Source: Candidatus Pyrohabitans jungbluthii
Lineage (GTDB): Archaea > Hydrothermarchaeota > Hydrothermarchaeia > Hydrothermarchaeales > BMS3B
Direction of reading: 5' to 3'
NCBI GenBank assembly: GCA_002010065.2
Contig: MTMD02000001.1
Location: 1-64,000, forward strand
DNA length: 64,000 nucleotides
Position numbers and translations under genes: made by a program. Shown here piece after piece: positions 25,688-34,726 of the stretch. Under the pieces are notes generated by a model. The model did no database searches, was not told the origin of the DNA, and saw only the letters and a list, made by a program, of their open reading frames with translations. The first letter of the stretch is position 1. Every line of letters begins with the position of its first letter.

Positions 25688-25914
25688 TACTCCGCTGCCA
25701 CCAGGGTTTTTGTGGAGGTAACCTCCGGTATAGACCTTATCCTGTCCACTGCCTGGTTTAGCTCCTTCAGTGACTCTGCCTCTATTATTGCTATGAAGTC
25801 ATACTCGCCGAAAAGCTGCATCGCCTCCCTCACGCCCCTAACCTGAGGCAGCTTTTTTCTCACTTCCGCCTCTCCTCCCACCTCCACGCAGATAAGGCAA
25901 ATGCCTTTGACCAT
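25684..25914 (-). CDS. Stand-alone Lrp/AsnC ligand-binding (RAM) domain protein
   Basis: A 76-residue protein made only of the AsnC C-terminal domain: VKGICLICVEVG, FGEYDFIAIIEAES and IPEVTSTKTLV. It lacks an HTH, so it probably forms oligomers that bind amino acids and may modulate full-length Lrp proteins. Such single-domain proteins are frequent in archaea. Confidence 0.87.
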   Translation of the reverse strand: MVKGICLICVEVGGEAEVRKKLPQVRGVREAMQLFGEYDFIAIIEAESLKELNQAVDRIRSIPEVTSTKTLVAAEY

Positions 25915-26003
25915 AGCAAGATATTGGCTCAGGATATTAAAAATTTTATGATAGGATTACCTTACAACGGCATTTCTTTGCCATAGGGAGGGTGGTGATA
26001 TGT

Positions 26004-26384
26004 ATGAGGGTTAAGGAGATAATGACCAAAGAGCTGATTTATGTTAAGCCAGATACCAGCGTGGTAGAAGCCGCAAAAAGGATGAAGAGCGCAAACATCC
26101 ATGCTGTACTTGTTGTGCAGGAGGGGAAGCTTGTGGGTATAGTTGTGGACAGAGACCTCGTTCTGAAAGTACTGGCAGAAGGTCTCGACCCTGCAGAAAC
26201 CAGAATCAGGGAAATAATGACAAAAGACCCAATTACAGTGGAACCTGAAACTGATGTTATAGAAGCGGCAAAACTCATGAGAGAGCACAGAGTCTCGCGT
26301 CTGCCTGTTGTTGAGCAGGACGGCAGGGTTATAGGCATAGTTTCTGAGGTGGACTTCCCCACAATCATCAGCAAACTGGAGTGA
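26004..26384 (+). CDS. CBS domain pair protein
   Basis: A 126-residue protein of two CBS motifs (MRVKEIMTKELIYVKPDTSV... and REIMTKDPITVEPETDV...). CBS pairs bind AMP, ATP or SAM and serve as energy sensors. GGTGGTGAT precedes; the ATG at 26004 is chosen, though the in-frame ATG at 25992 is possible. No partner enzyme is adjacent. Confidence 0.88.
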   Translation: MRVKEIMTKELIYVKPDTSVVEAAKRMKSANIHAVLVVQEGKLVGIVVDRDLVLKVLAEGLDPAETRIREIMTKDPITVEPETDVIEAAKLMREHRVSRLPVVEQDGRVIGIVSEVDFPTIISKLE

Positions 26385-26427
26385 ACCTCATCCAAAATTT
26401 TATTAAGGAGTGGTAAAATTTTCGCTC

Positions 26428-26721
26428 ATGGACCTGAGCAAGCTGCCCTTCGACATCAAGAGCATTAAACCGGGAGAGTTTGCATACCTCACAAAGAGGA
26501 AGCTGAAGAACAAAGAAGGCGAGGAGAAGGGGGAGATAATCCTCTGGAAGAGGCAGGGAAGCGAAGAGAGCGAGTTTATGCTCCACTGCCCCTTCTGCAG
26601 CGAGGAGAACACAGGCAAAGTGGTGCTCAAGCGCCGTCCTTACCGGGTGCGTTGCCCCAGCTGCAACCGCAGCATAGCTTTGCCTAAGTTAGCTGACCAG
26701 GCGAAGAGGGAGAGTCGCTAG
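26428..26721 (+). CDS. Archaeal zinc-ribbon protein, function unknown
   Basis: A 97-residue protein with two C-x2-C knuckles (HCPFCSEE and RCPSCNRS) about 25 residues apart, forming a zinc ribbon in the C-terminal half. An AAAATTTTATTA box about 28 nt upstream of ATG 26428 suggests a leaderless mRNA; GTG 26410 would lie too close to it. The last 4 nt overlap the convergent Cas4-like gene. A nucleic-acid-binding role is plausible but unproven. Confidence 0.7.
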   Translation: MDLSKLPFDIKSIKPGEFAYLTKRKLKNKEGEEKGEIILWKRQGSEESEFMLHCPFCSEENTGKVVLKRRPYRVRCPSCNRSIALPKLADQAKRESR

Positions 26722-27410
26722 CGTAGCGTTTTTTCACACGCCTGCGCAAGGGAGCAGCGCTCGCACTTAGCTTCTCTGCCCGGAGCAGGGTGCACCTCGC
26801 CATTCAGTATGCCCACAGCCCTCTCGAGTATGGGCAAAAACGTTTTGGCACTGTAGCTTTTAGGCTGCGAGGCAAATAGCACCTCTCTCGTTAAGCGATG
26901 CCTCTCAATCACCATATACTTGACCTCCAGGTGGGAGAACATACCTTTACCGAGCCAGCACGTAGCTTTGCCAAAGGCATAACCTGCTAAGCCAGCCTTT
27001 AAGGCGTGGCAATAACCTGAGAGCTGGTACTCGTGGCTCTTTCTAAGCTTCCCATAGCTCCTGAAGACGAACTTCTCCTCCAGCACCAGAGCCTCGCTGC
27101 CACGCTTAACCAGCTTGTCCACCTGGCCGCGAAAGAAATAACCATCATGGGCAAACGCTACTCTCAACGCCTCCCTGGGAAGCACCAACACACTTGCTGC
27201 GTCGCGCAGCCTCTCTTTAAGCGCCGGGATTTCCTCTCTTCCAAAACGCTTCGCTTCGTCGAGCTTCCTCGATAGCGAATGCTGCCTTGCTCCGGCGCGC
27301 ATCGCCCTGGTGGGTGCTGGCTTAACACCCAGCACCTGTGTCATATAGAAGTAGCGCTCGCAGTATCCCAGCGAAGCGAAGGCGCTGATGGGGATAATCC
27401 TGCGTAGCAT
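26718..27410 (-). CDS. Cas4-like PD-(D/E)XK nuclease, not linked to CRISPR
   Basis: A 230-residue RecB-family nuclease. An N-terminal cysteine (GYCERYFYM), catalytic residues in RGQVDKL (Asp) and VLEEKFV (E-x-K), the HEYQLSGYCHA (Q-x3-Y) helix and a C-terminal C-x2-C-x5-C complete the Cas4 layout with a likely 4Fe-4S cluster. No cas1, cas2 or CRISPR array is nearby, so it may act in DNA repair or recombination. Alternatively it is a solitary Cas4 whose partners lie elsewhere. Confidence 0.82.
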   Translation of the reverse strand: MLRRIIPISAFASLGYCERYFYMTQVLGVKPAPTRAMRAGARQHSLSRKLDEAKRFGREEIPALKERLRDAASVLVLPREALRVAFAHDGYFFRGQVDKLVKRGSEALVLEEKFVFRSYGKLRKSHEYQLSGYCHALKAGLAGYAFGKATCWLGKGMFSHLEVKYMVIERHRLTREVLFASQPKSYSAKTFLPILERAVGILNGEVHPAPGREAKCERCSLAQACEKTLR

Positions 27411-27466
27411 GTGTATTGATAAAGAAGCAAGCGTATTATCCTCAGCGCTAGAGCGCAGGAAAAGTG

Positions 27467-28741
27467 CTAGAGCCCGAAAATCTCAGACAGGGTTTTTCCC
27501 GCCTTAATCTCAGCCTTGTACCTGCGCTCTTTCTCTGCAATTTCTCTCGACTTTGCCAGCACCTCTGAAGCTAGCTCTTTTGGCACAACCACAACACCCA
27601 CGTCGTCGGCGACGATTATATCACCCGGGCTAACCTTCTGCCCTCCGCAGGCTATGCTCACCTGAAGTTCGCCATGCCCATGAGGCTCTCCCGCGTTGGG
27701 CACCACATGGCGCGCCCACACTGGAAAGCCCAGCCTTGCGATATCATCGCTGTCTCTAACTGCACCATCGATTACAACGCCCTTTATTCCCCGCTGCATT
27801 GCGCTGAGCGTCGCTAACTCGCCCCAGACTGCGATCTCCACACCCTGGGCATCGACGACGATAACATCGCCCTCCTCTGCTAGGTCAACCGCCTTCACAA
27901 CCTTCCCCCAGTCTCCTCCCAGGGTTCTTACGGTAAATGCCTTCCCCGCGATTCTCTTGCCTTTAACAATCGGCTTTAAACCACGCATTGCGCCGAAGCG
28001 CTTCATAGCGTCGCTTATAAAGGGCGTGGGCAGTGCCTCGAAGCCCTTAACAATCTCCTCATAGCTGAGCCTCCTCTCGGGCTCAGGCTTCGCAACTGTG
28101 ACGCCGGCAAGCGAACAAAGCTCCCGCGTGGTAGCTACCACGTCTTTCGCCTTTGTTATGGCGCTGCCCACTACGAATATCTCCGCTCCAGCTTGCTTAA
28201 GTATAGGAAGGGTCTCTTTATTTATGCCCCCGGCAACTGCAATTGGCAAGCCAACGCTCTGTTTTATCCTTCGCAACTCCTCCAGCGAGGCGTTCACCTT
28301 CTCCAGCTTCACCTTCTGAATGTCCTTGGGTGTGTGAATCAAAAGGTAGTCGACGCCAAGTTTTTCCAGCTCCTTGGCACGGCGCAGCTTATCTTCGACG
28401 CCTATGAGGTCAGCCATTATTTTAACCCCGTGGGCTCTGGCTGAGTTAACCGCGCGCTTTATTGTGAAGTCACTGGCTACGGCGAGGATAGCCACGACGT
28501 CGGCGCCGTTCTTCGCTGCCATCTCCACCTCCAGGTCGCCGGTGTCCATGGTCTTCATGTCCGCGACGATTACACAGCGTGGAAAGCTCGCCTTCAGCTT
28601 CTTCACTGCCAGCATGCCGTGGTTTTTTATCAGCGGTGTGCCTGCCTCCAGCCAGTCTGCACCGCCTCGCACAGCCTCGCCTGCGATGGTTAGCGCGTCT
28701 TCAATGCTGAGCAGGTCCAGAGCAACCTGAAGGTGGGGCAT
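27467..28741 (-). CDS. hps: Hexulose-6-phosphate synthase fused to RraA-like domain
   Basis: A 424-residue fusion. Residues 1-210 are an HPS/OMPDC-fold enzyme (LQVALDLL, VADMKTMDTG, and AVAGGINKETL); HPS condenses formaldehyde with ribulose 5-phosphate, and in archaea mostly runs backward to make ribulose 5-phosphate. Residues about 225-424 are RraA-like (LGGDWGKVVKAVDLAEEGDVIVVD, then GVVIDGAVRDSDDI), a family with aldolase and other roles. ATG 28741 gives the correct HPS N-terminus; the frame extends to 28780. No PHI isomerase gene is adjacent. Confidence 0.88.
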   Translation of the reverse strand: MPHLQVALDLLSIEDALTIAGEAVRGGADWLEAGTPLIKNHGMLAVKKLKASFPRCVIVADMKTMDTGDLEVEMAAKNGADVVAILAVASDFTIKRAVNSARAHGVKIMADLIGVEDKLRRAKELEKLGVDYLLIHTPKDIQKVKLEKVNASLEELRRIKQSVGLPIAVAGGINKETLPILKQAGAEIFVVGSAITKAKDVVATTRELCSLAGVTVAKPEPERRLSYEEIVKGFEALPTPFISDAMKRFGAMRGLKPIVKGKRIAGKAFTVRTLGGDWGKVVKAVDLAEEGDVIVVDAQGVEIAVWGELATLSAMQRGIKGVVIDGAVRDSDDIARLGFPVWARHVVPNAGEPHGHGELQVSIACGGQKVSPGDIIVADDVGVVVVPKELASEVLAKSREIAEKERRYKAEIKAGKTLSEIFGL

Positions 28742-28826
28742 GTTATTTAATTTACCCGAGCGGGATAAATAGGTTTGCACTCACCCGAGCTAAATTTTAT
28801 ATACGCCCCGTGCCTAGAGTGAGAGC

Positions 28827-29312
28827 ATGCCCCTCAGCTTGCTCGAGAGGATAGCACAGGCGATATACTTCTTCCTGCCAGCGTACGTCGCCAATACCCT
28901 GCCGGGAATCTTCGGTGGGGGCACGCCCCTCGACTTTGGTAAAATATTCGTGGACGGTCGCCGCCTGCTTGGCGATGGCGTGACGATTCGCGGCACTCTA
29001 GTTGGAGTCGCAGGTGGCAGCCTTGTGGGTGCGCTGCAGGGCGACCTTCTGCTCGGCTTTGCCCTCTCCTTCGGCGCCCTCGCTGGCGATGCCGTGAGCA
29101 GCTTCCTCAAGCGCCGCATGGGCTTTGAGCGGGGCGCACCCGTGCCTCTTCTCGACCAGCTCAACTTTGTAGTCGGAGCGCTTGTGCTGGCGAGCCTTTT
29201 CACAGAGATACCACGCGACTATGTAATAATACTCTTCGTGATAACACCCTTCGGGCACCTCACAGTCAACCGCCTTGGATACCACCTGAAAATTAAGGAT
29301 GTGCCGTGGTGA
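28827..29312 (+). CDS. carS: CDP-archaeol synthase
   Basis: A 161-residue membrane protein of the CarS (DUF46) family with about five hydrophobic helices. PAYVANTLP near the start, DFGKIFVDGRRLLGDG, GDAVSSFLKRRMG and LLDQLNF are conserved. It transfers CMP from CTP to unsaturated archaeol to make CDP-archaeol, the precursor of polar lipids. AAATTTTATATACG lies about 28 nt upstream. pyrE follows after 4 nt. Confidence 0.92.
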   Translation: MPLSLLERIAQAIYFFLPAYVANTLPGIFGGGTPLDFGKIFVDGRRLLGDGVTIRGTLVGVAGGSLVGALQGDLLLGFALSFGALAGDAVSSFLKRRMGFERGAPVPLLDQLNFVVGALVLASLFTEIPRDYVIILFVITPFGHLTVNRLGYHLKIKDVPW

Positions 29313-29316
29313 GGCT

Positions 29317-29829
29317 ATGAGTAAACTTGCAGAGCTTCTCGCTAAGTATGCGGTAATGCGGGGCGACTTTGTGCTCGCCTCCGGCAGGAGGAGCAGCTAC
29401 TACATAAATATTAAAAAAGCGTACACCAAGCCGGAGGTTCTCCGCGAAATAGTTGCTGAGATGGAGAAGAAGCTCAGGAGCCTCGACTATGACTACCTTG
29501 CTGGCGTTGCCGTTGGCGCCGTGCCCATTGTGGCGTGCACCGCTCTTGCTGTGGACAAGCCCTTCCTGATAGTGAGGAAGGAAAAGAAGGGCTATGGCAC
29601 AGGAGCTAAGATTGAGGGGGAGTGGGAGAAGGGCAAACGCGTCGTGCTCCTCGAAGATGTTACAACCACAGGAGGCAGCGTAATAAGCGCCGCCGTTGCT
29701 TTAAGGGGCGAAGGGTTAATATGTGAGGATGTAATAGTAGTGGTTGACCGCGAAGAGGGTGCCGAAGAGGCTTTAAAGCAGGCGAGGCTCAAGCTTCTCC
29801 CGCTGCTGAGGGTTTCTCAACTGTTATGA
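29317..29829 (+). CDS. pyrE: Orotate phosphoribosyltransferase
   Basis: A 170-residue PRTase: FVLASGRRSSYYIN at the N-terminus, the flexible loop RKEKKGYGTG and the PRPP motif VVLLEDVTTTGGS. It converts orotate and PRPP to OMP in pyrimidine synthesis. ATG 29317 is favoured over GTG 29299, which would overlap carS. Confidence 0.93.
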   Translation: MSKLAELLAKYAVMRGDFVLASGRRSSYYINIKKAYTKPEVLREIVAEMEKKLRSLDYDYLAGVAVGAVPIVACTALAVDKPFLIVRKEKKGYGTGAKIEGEWEKGKRVVLLEDVTTTGGSVISAAVALRGEGLICEDVIVVVDREEGAEEALKQARLKLLPLLRVSQLL

Positions 29830-29839
29830 GGTGCGTAGC

Positions 29840-30700
29840 ATGGATGTACCTTCTGCTCTGCTTAAAGGTTTGGGCGTGCTCCTTGTGTTCATTGGCTTAG
29901 TTGGCATGCTGGGCAGCCTCTATGGCATAAAGGCAGTGCACGACTACGACTTTGGCTCGCCATCACAGGAGGTTCAGCAGGACATATCTCAAGCCGGCGA
30001 GAAGATGCAGGAGCGCAGAGAGACGGTGCACTCTGCGCTGGAGGCGAGCAAACAGAACATGACCATCTCCGGCGAGGAGCTTAAAGAAGCCAGCGAGAGC
30101 GTGGCTGAGGCGAGCACCAGCATATACGCCGCTTCCACCAAGCTGAGCGTCGCCGCTCAGGAGCTACGCACCGCCTCTGCGTACAACGACGATGCTGCTG
30201 AATACCTTCGCGAGGCGGCGGACAAGCTTAAAGCTTGGGCAGATAGCTACTCATACAACGGCACCGCCCTGCCGCGCAAGTATGAATTCAAGGCGGCTGT
30301 GAGCAGGATTAGCGACGCAAGCATAAAGCTCCAGAGCTCAAGCACAAAGCTCGCTACCACCGCAGACAAGCTCGAGGCGACCTCCGCTGACCTGAGCTCT
30401 ACAGCGGCGAAGCTTCAGCGCACCTCGGAGGAGCTTACAAATGTGAGCGAGAGGCTCTCAGCCACGGGTGAGAGCCTGGGTGAGCTTCGCTCACCCCTGG
30501 GCGGACTCATTGACGACTTCACAAATGCGCTGAGTAGCGCCACCGCGAGCATAGAGACGATAACAAAGGCGTCCAACAACATAAAGAGCGCCCTCTACCT
30601 GCTCTTTTCATACTTAGTGCTTTTCCACTTCATCCTCTTCCTGCTGGGTATCGCTTTAATAGTAATAGAGGTAAATCTCTTCCATGTAGGAGGTTATTGA
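29840..30700 (+). CDS. Membrane protein with long helical coiled-coil domain
   Basis: A 286-residue protein. One membrane segment lies at about 8-30, another at about 245-270. Between them a Ser/Thr/Ala-rich region with heptad-like repeats (SESVAEASTSIYAAS, KLATTADKLEATSADL) is predicted to form a helical bundle outside the cell, like the ligand or signalling helices of methyl-accepting proteins but without a signalling tip. Function unknown. It lies between pyrE and purD with overlapping spacing (10 nt and 0 nt), so it is in their operon. Confidence 0.7.
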   Translation: MDVPSALLKGLGVLLVFIGLVGMLGSLYGIKAVHDYDFGSPSQEVQQDISQAGEKMQERRETVHSALEASKQNMTISGEELKEASESVAEASTSIYAASTKLSVAAQELRTASAYNDDAAEYLREAADKLKAWADSYSYNGTALPRKYEFKAAVSRISDASIKLQSSSTKLATTADKLEATSADLSSTAAKLQRTSEELTNVSERLSATGESLGELRSPLGGLIDDFTNALSSATASIETITKASNNIKSALYLLFSYLVLFHFILFLLGIALIVIEVNLFHVGGY

Positions 30701-32029
30701 ATGAAGGTGCTTGTGGTTGGAGGCGGAGCGAGGGAGCATGCAATCGCAGAGGCGCTTAAGCGAAGCTCACAGGTTGAGCTTTACTCCGCGATGAGCAACG
30801 CTAATCCAGGGATAAAGCGGCTAAGCAAAGAGGTGTTGCGTGCAAAGGAGACTGACATTGAGGCGATTAAAAACTTCGCTTTAAAACACAACATAGAGCT
30901 GGCGGTAATAGGCCCTGAGGCGCCTCTGTGCGCAGGGCTTGCTGATGAACTCCTGGGCGAGGGCATCGCCTGCGTGGGTCCGCGAAGGGCTCTGGCAATG
31001 GTGGAGTGCAGCAAGGAATTCTGCCGCAACCTCATGGCGAAGTACAGGATACCTGGAAGCCTGAGATACGCCACTTTCGACGACGCTAAAGAAGCGGCAG
31101 ACTACATCGACGCTTTTGAGGGCGACGTTGCAGTTAAACCCGTGGGGTTGACCGGCGGCAAGGGCGTCAAGGTTGTGGGAGAGCAGCTAAAGGATAAGGA
31201 AGAAGCAAAGGCTTACGCTCGAGAGGTGATAGAGCGCGGAATAGGCGGGGGCAAGGTGGTCATAGAGGAGCGCGCCCTGGGCGAGGAGTTCACAGTGCAA
31301 GCCTTCGTGGACGGGCGCAACGTCGTAGCCATGCCCGCGGTGCAGGACCACAAGCGTGCATTTGAGGGCGATAAAGGGCACAACACAGGTGGAATGGGCT
31401 CTTATTCTCAAAGCGACGGCTTGCTGCCCTTCCTGACTGAGGAGGACTACAGCTTCGCATTAGAGGTGATACGCAAGACAGTGGCGGCACTGAAGGAAGA
31501 GACCGGCGAGGGATACAAGGGCATACTCTATGGCCAGTTCATGAAGGGTAAGGAGATAAAGCTTATAGAGTTCAACTGCCGCTTTGGCGACCCCGAGGCT
31601 ATGAATGTGCTCACTCTCTTAGAGAGCGACTTTGCGGAGATATGCTCCCGCATAGCTGAAGGTACCCTCTCGGAGAAGCATGTGAGCTTTGCGAAGCTCG
31701 CCTCGGTCTGCAAGTACGTGGTGCCTAAGGGTTACGGGGTAAATCCGGCGCCTCCCGCTAAGATAGGCATAGACGAGGAGGCGATAAAGCGAGAGGGCGC
31801 GACGCTTTACTATGCGGCGGTTAATGAAGAGAATGGCGAGATATACACAACCACCTCGCGCAGCGTCGCTGTGGTAGGCGTGGCAGAGAGCATCGAGGAA
31901 GCTGAGGCGATAGCTGAGCGCGCCATAGGGTATATCAAAGGGGAGCACATATACCACAGGCAAGATATTGGCAAGCGGGAGCTTATTGAGGCGAAGCTTG
32001 CCCGCCTTAAAGCGCTGAGGGGTGAGTGA
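30701..32029 (+). CDS. purD: Phosphoribosylamine-glycine ligase
   Basis: A 442-residue ATP-grasp GAR synthetase. VLVVGGGAREHA at the N-terminus, IGPEAPLCAGLAD, VKPVGLTGGKGVKV, QDHKRAFEGDKGHNTGGMGSYS, and FNCRFGDPEAMNVL are diagnostic. It ligates glycine to phosphoribosylamine in purine synthesis. The stop overlaps argF as TGATG. Confidence 0.95.
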   Translation: MKVLVVGGGAREHAIAEALKRSSQVELYSAMSNANPGIKRLSKEVLRAKETDIEAIKNFALKHNIELAVIGPEAPLCAGLADELLGEGIACVGPRRALAMVECSKEFCRNLMAKYRIPGSLRYATFDDAKEAADYIDAFEGDVAVKPVGLTGGKGVKVVGEQLKDKEEAKAYAREVIERGIGGGKVVIEERALGEEFTVQAFVDGRNVVAMPAVQDHKRAFEGDKGHNTGGMGSYSQSDGLLPFLTEEDYSFALEVIRKTVAALKEETGEGYKGILYGQFMKGKEIKLIEFNCRFGDPEAMNVLTLLESDFAEICSRIAEGTLSEKHVSFAKLASVCKYVVPKGYGVNPAPPAKIGIDEEAIKREGATLYYAAVNEENGEIYTTTSRSVAVVGVAESIEEAEAIAERAIGYIKGEHIYHRQDIGKRELIEAKLARLKALRGE

Positions 32030-32937
32030 TGCACATTTTATCTTTTCTTGACCTGAAAGACATAATAAATGAGGTCTTTGAGAGTGCTGCTCAGCTTAAG
32101 GCAGAAGCCAGGCAGGGCGAGTTTAAGGAGCTTCTGAAGGGCAGGACACTGGCGATGATATTTGAAAAGGCGAGCACCCGCACCAGGGTGAGCTTTGAGG
32201 TGGCGATGACCCAGCTGGGCGGGCATGCACTCTACCTCAGCCCCAAGGACATGCAGCTGGGCAGGGGCGAAACCATCGCCGACACCGCTCGCACATTAAG
32301 CCGCTACGTGGATGCGATAATGATACGTGCCTATCGCCACGAGGATGTGGTTGAACTTGCGAGGCATGCGAGCGTGCCGGTAATAAACGGCTTAACCGAT
32401 CTGGAGCACCCCTGCCAGGCGGCGAGCGACTTCTTCACCATGCGCGAGATTAAAGGCACGCTCAATGGTGTTAAACTCGCGTACGTGGGCGACGGAAACA
32501 ACGTGTGCCATTCTTTATTACTCGGCTCCGCTTTGCTCGGCGTTAACTTCGTATGCGCCACTCCGCGAGGGTATGAGCCTGAGCCAGGCATAGTACAGCA
32601 GGCAATTTCTCTGGCACAGGAGAGCGGCGCTAAAATTGAGATACTCAACGACCCTGCGGAAGCGGTGCGGGGGGCAGATTTTATATATACCGACGTGTGG
32701 GTGAGCATGGGGCAGGAGAACGAGGCTGAGCAGCGCATGCGCGCCTTCCGTGGGTATCAGGTCAATTCGGAGCTGCTCAAACATGCGCCCGAGGCAAAGG
32801 TGATGCACTGCCTGCCTGCGAAGCGGGGCTACGAGATAACCAATGAGGTAATAGACGGCGAGGCTTCCATAGTCTGGGAGCAGGCGGAGAACCGCCTGCA
32901 CGTGCAGAAAGCCATCCTTGTCAAGCTTATGGGGTGA
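32029..32937 (+). CDS. argF: Ornithine carbamoyltransferase
   Basis: A 302-residue OTCase. Carbamoyl-phosphate site ASTRTRVSFE, HPCQAASD, ornithine-side DVWVSMGQ and the HCLPAKRG motif are all present. It makes citrulline from ornithine and carbamoyl phosphate. ATG 32029 overlaps the purD stop. Confidence 0.95.
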   Translation: MHILSFLDLKDIINEVFESAAQLKAEARQGEFKELLKGRTLAMIFEKASTRTRVSFEVAMTQLGGHALYLSPKDMQLGRGETIADTARTLSRYVDAIMIRAYRHEDVVELARHASVPVINGLTDLEHPCQAASDFFTMREIKGTLNGVKLAYVGDGNNVCHSLLLGSALLGVNFVCATPRGYEPEPGIVQQAISLAQESGAKIEILNDPAEAVRGADFIYTDVWVSMGQENEAEQRMRAFRGYQVNSELLKHAPEAKVMHCLPAKRGYEITNEVIDGEASIVWEQAENRLHVQKAILVKLMG

Positions 32938-32940
32938 ACC

Positions 32941-33843
32941 TCAAGAACCCTTTGCTTCCACCTTGTGGATTGCCCAGTAGACCAAAGCCAAGCTCAGAAG
33001 GAGCCCCGATATCGCCAGAATCTCAGTAATCTTCTCAGGGGAGATGGACAGAATGAGAACCTTGCGTATAACCGCCGCAAGAGCTACGCTCACAAACATC
33101 TTTAAGCTAAGTACACCTCCCCTCAGGCGTTTTATTTCCCCATCTAGAAGTTCGGATATGGCGTAGAGGATGAGCACAGAGCCCATAAGGCTCAGCACAC
33201 CTTTCTCAAGCAGCATCTCTCCATTAATAATCATGAACATCTCATACACAATCCAGTATACCAGAAATAGTCCTGAAACTAAAAGGGTAAGCACTATGAA
33301 GATGTCAAAACCGTAGGATATGCGCCTTATCCCCTCTATGAGGGTCCTCTGGTATTTCCCTAATGCCAGGTACAGCTTCAGCTCCTCTTCTCTGTAAGAG
33401 CTTAGCATTACATCCAGGTTCAAATCCAGGAGCTTTTCAACAGAGCTCATAACCTTATCTCTATTTTCAGAGCAGCCAAGCTCAAGTGTGAGCTTTTCCA
33501 GGATAAACCGCCTTATAAAATTCATTGTGGCCGTCATGTAGTGAGGAGGGAGCCCAATTTTGACATGTACCTCTCCAATCCTGTAGAGAGATTTAATATA
33601 TCCTGCATCGTATTCCCCAGAAAAAAGAATCTCAAACCAGTTTTTCAATTTCTCCCCATGCCTTTTCAACACTTTTTCATTTGGAATATACTTCTCCACA
33701 TCCCTAAATGTGGCAATATAACAATGAAGCTCCTGAACAAACTCTGTACTGTACTTTTTCCCGAAATCCCTCATCTTCCTGAGATTTTCCTCATCCTCCA
33801 CCCCCCAGTTGTAATAAGCCTTAAGCTCTTCAATGGTCTCCAT
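32941..33843 (-). CDS. Protoglobin-type globin fused to PsiE-like membrane domain
   Basis: A 300-residue fusion. Residues 1-160 match globin-coupled sensor/protoglobin domains, with the probable heme-binding His93 in GEVHVKIGLPPHYM. Residues about 175-297 contain four hydrophobic helices matching PsiE (phosphate-starvation-inducible E) family: FDIFIVLTLLV..., SVLILYAISELLDGEIKRL and KMFVSVALAAVIRKVLI. A heme gas sensor (O2, NO or CO) attached to a PsiE membrane module is implied; PsiE function is unknown. It converges on argF. Confidence 0.8.
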   Translation of the reverse strand: METIEELKAYYNWGVEDEENLRKMRDFGKKYSTEFVQELHCYIATFRDVEKYIPNEKVLKRHGEKLKNWFEILFSGEYDAGYIKSLYRIGEVHVKIGLPPHYMTATMNFIRRFILEKLTLELGCSENRDKVMSSVEKLLDLNLDVMLSSYREEELKLYLALGKYQRTLIEGIRRISYGFDIFIVLTLLVSGLFLVYWIVYEMFMIINGEMLLEKGVLSLMGSVLILYAISELLDGEIKRLRGGVLSLKMFVSVALAAVIRKVLILSISPEKITEILAISGLLLSLALVYWAIHKVEAKGS

Positions 33844-33992
33844 ACAGATAATTTAATATGATTGTAAATAAACCTTGTTGCCAAAAGCTTCGCACCTAAA
33901 TTTGCACCTGCACATGCAGAAGAAGATTCTGATTAAGCTTATTGATAACTGCGATACATATTTAAGCACCGAGTTTTAACCAGAATTGTGGT

Positions 33993-34724
33993 ATGAGCAG
34001 ATTAAGAATTCTCAGCTCAGGAGAGTGGGACCTGCTCGCTGTGGTGGCTGCGAGCTTAATAGGTATAGTCGCCCATGTGCTGAACCTGATTCCAGAGGGC
34101 TACATTATATCCCTCATACTCCTGCTTCTAGCACTGCACGCTCTGCATGAGATTGGGCACGACATGAAGTTCGACGAGGCGAATGCAGCAATTCTCAGCA
34201 TAGAGAGGAGGCTCACGGGCTTAGAGCCAGAGGTTAAGGTGATCACAAGAGACCACTTCAAGCACGGAGAGGCGCTTGCCAGGAGAAACAGGGGTACCTT
34301 CGTGTGGTTCAACACCCCCATGACGGTTATGCGCTCCCAAGAAGCATTTGACCTGATGCTGAAGCCTGCGATAGAGAGCAGAGCCACAAAGAGGGTGGAG
34401 TTCATCCTTAATCCAGAACAGAAGGACTTCTTTGACAGGGAGGTGTGGCCGAAGATACAGGCATGCCGGGGCAGGGAAAAGGTTTCCTACCCAGCGTTTG
34501 TTCCCATAAAGGAGAATTTTGCATTTAAGATGATTGACGCCAGCGAGACGGAGGAGGCAAAGGAGTTCCACCTGACCTTTCTCGATAGCCCCTTTACCAT
34601 AACCAGGGAGGGGGAAAACGGCAGCACAGTCGTGCACCCGAAAATAATCTTCCATGTGTTGCCCAAGAGTGAGCTTTCAAAGGAGCTTAAGGAGGTTTAT
34701 CTGCACTACTCAACTGCCGTGTAG
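33993..34724 (+). CDS. Membrane-anchored protein of unknown function
   Basis: A 243-residue protein. Two hydrophobic segments at about 13-47, then a soluble domain beginning with a coiled stretch (AILSIERRLTG). The soluble part includes EVKVITRDHFKHGEALARR and ends FHVLPKSELSKELKEVY. I do not recognise the family; a signalling or phospholipase-D-like fold is conceivable but no HKD motif is seen. ACATATTTAAGC at 33956-33967 is a likely TATA box about 30 nt before the ATG. Confidence 0.6.
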   Translation: MSRLRILSSGEWDLLAVVAASLIGIVAHVLNLIPEGYIISLILLLLALHALHEIGHDMKFDEANAAILSIERRLTGLEPEVKVITRDHFKHGEALARRNRGTFVWFNTPMTVMRSQEAFDLMLKPAIESRATKRVEFILNPEQKDFFDREVWPKIQACRGREKVSYPAFVPIKENFAFKMIDASETEEAKEFHLTFLDSPFTITREGENGSTVVHPKIIFHVLPKSELSKELKEVYLHYSTAV

Positions 34725-34726
34725 CG

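Noticed and set aside
26718-27410. Cas4-like gene as a sign of a CRISPR locus
   Set aside because: No cas1, cas2, effector genes or repeat arrays nearby, and solitary Cas4-like nucleases are common.
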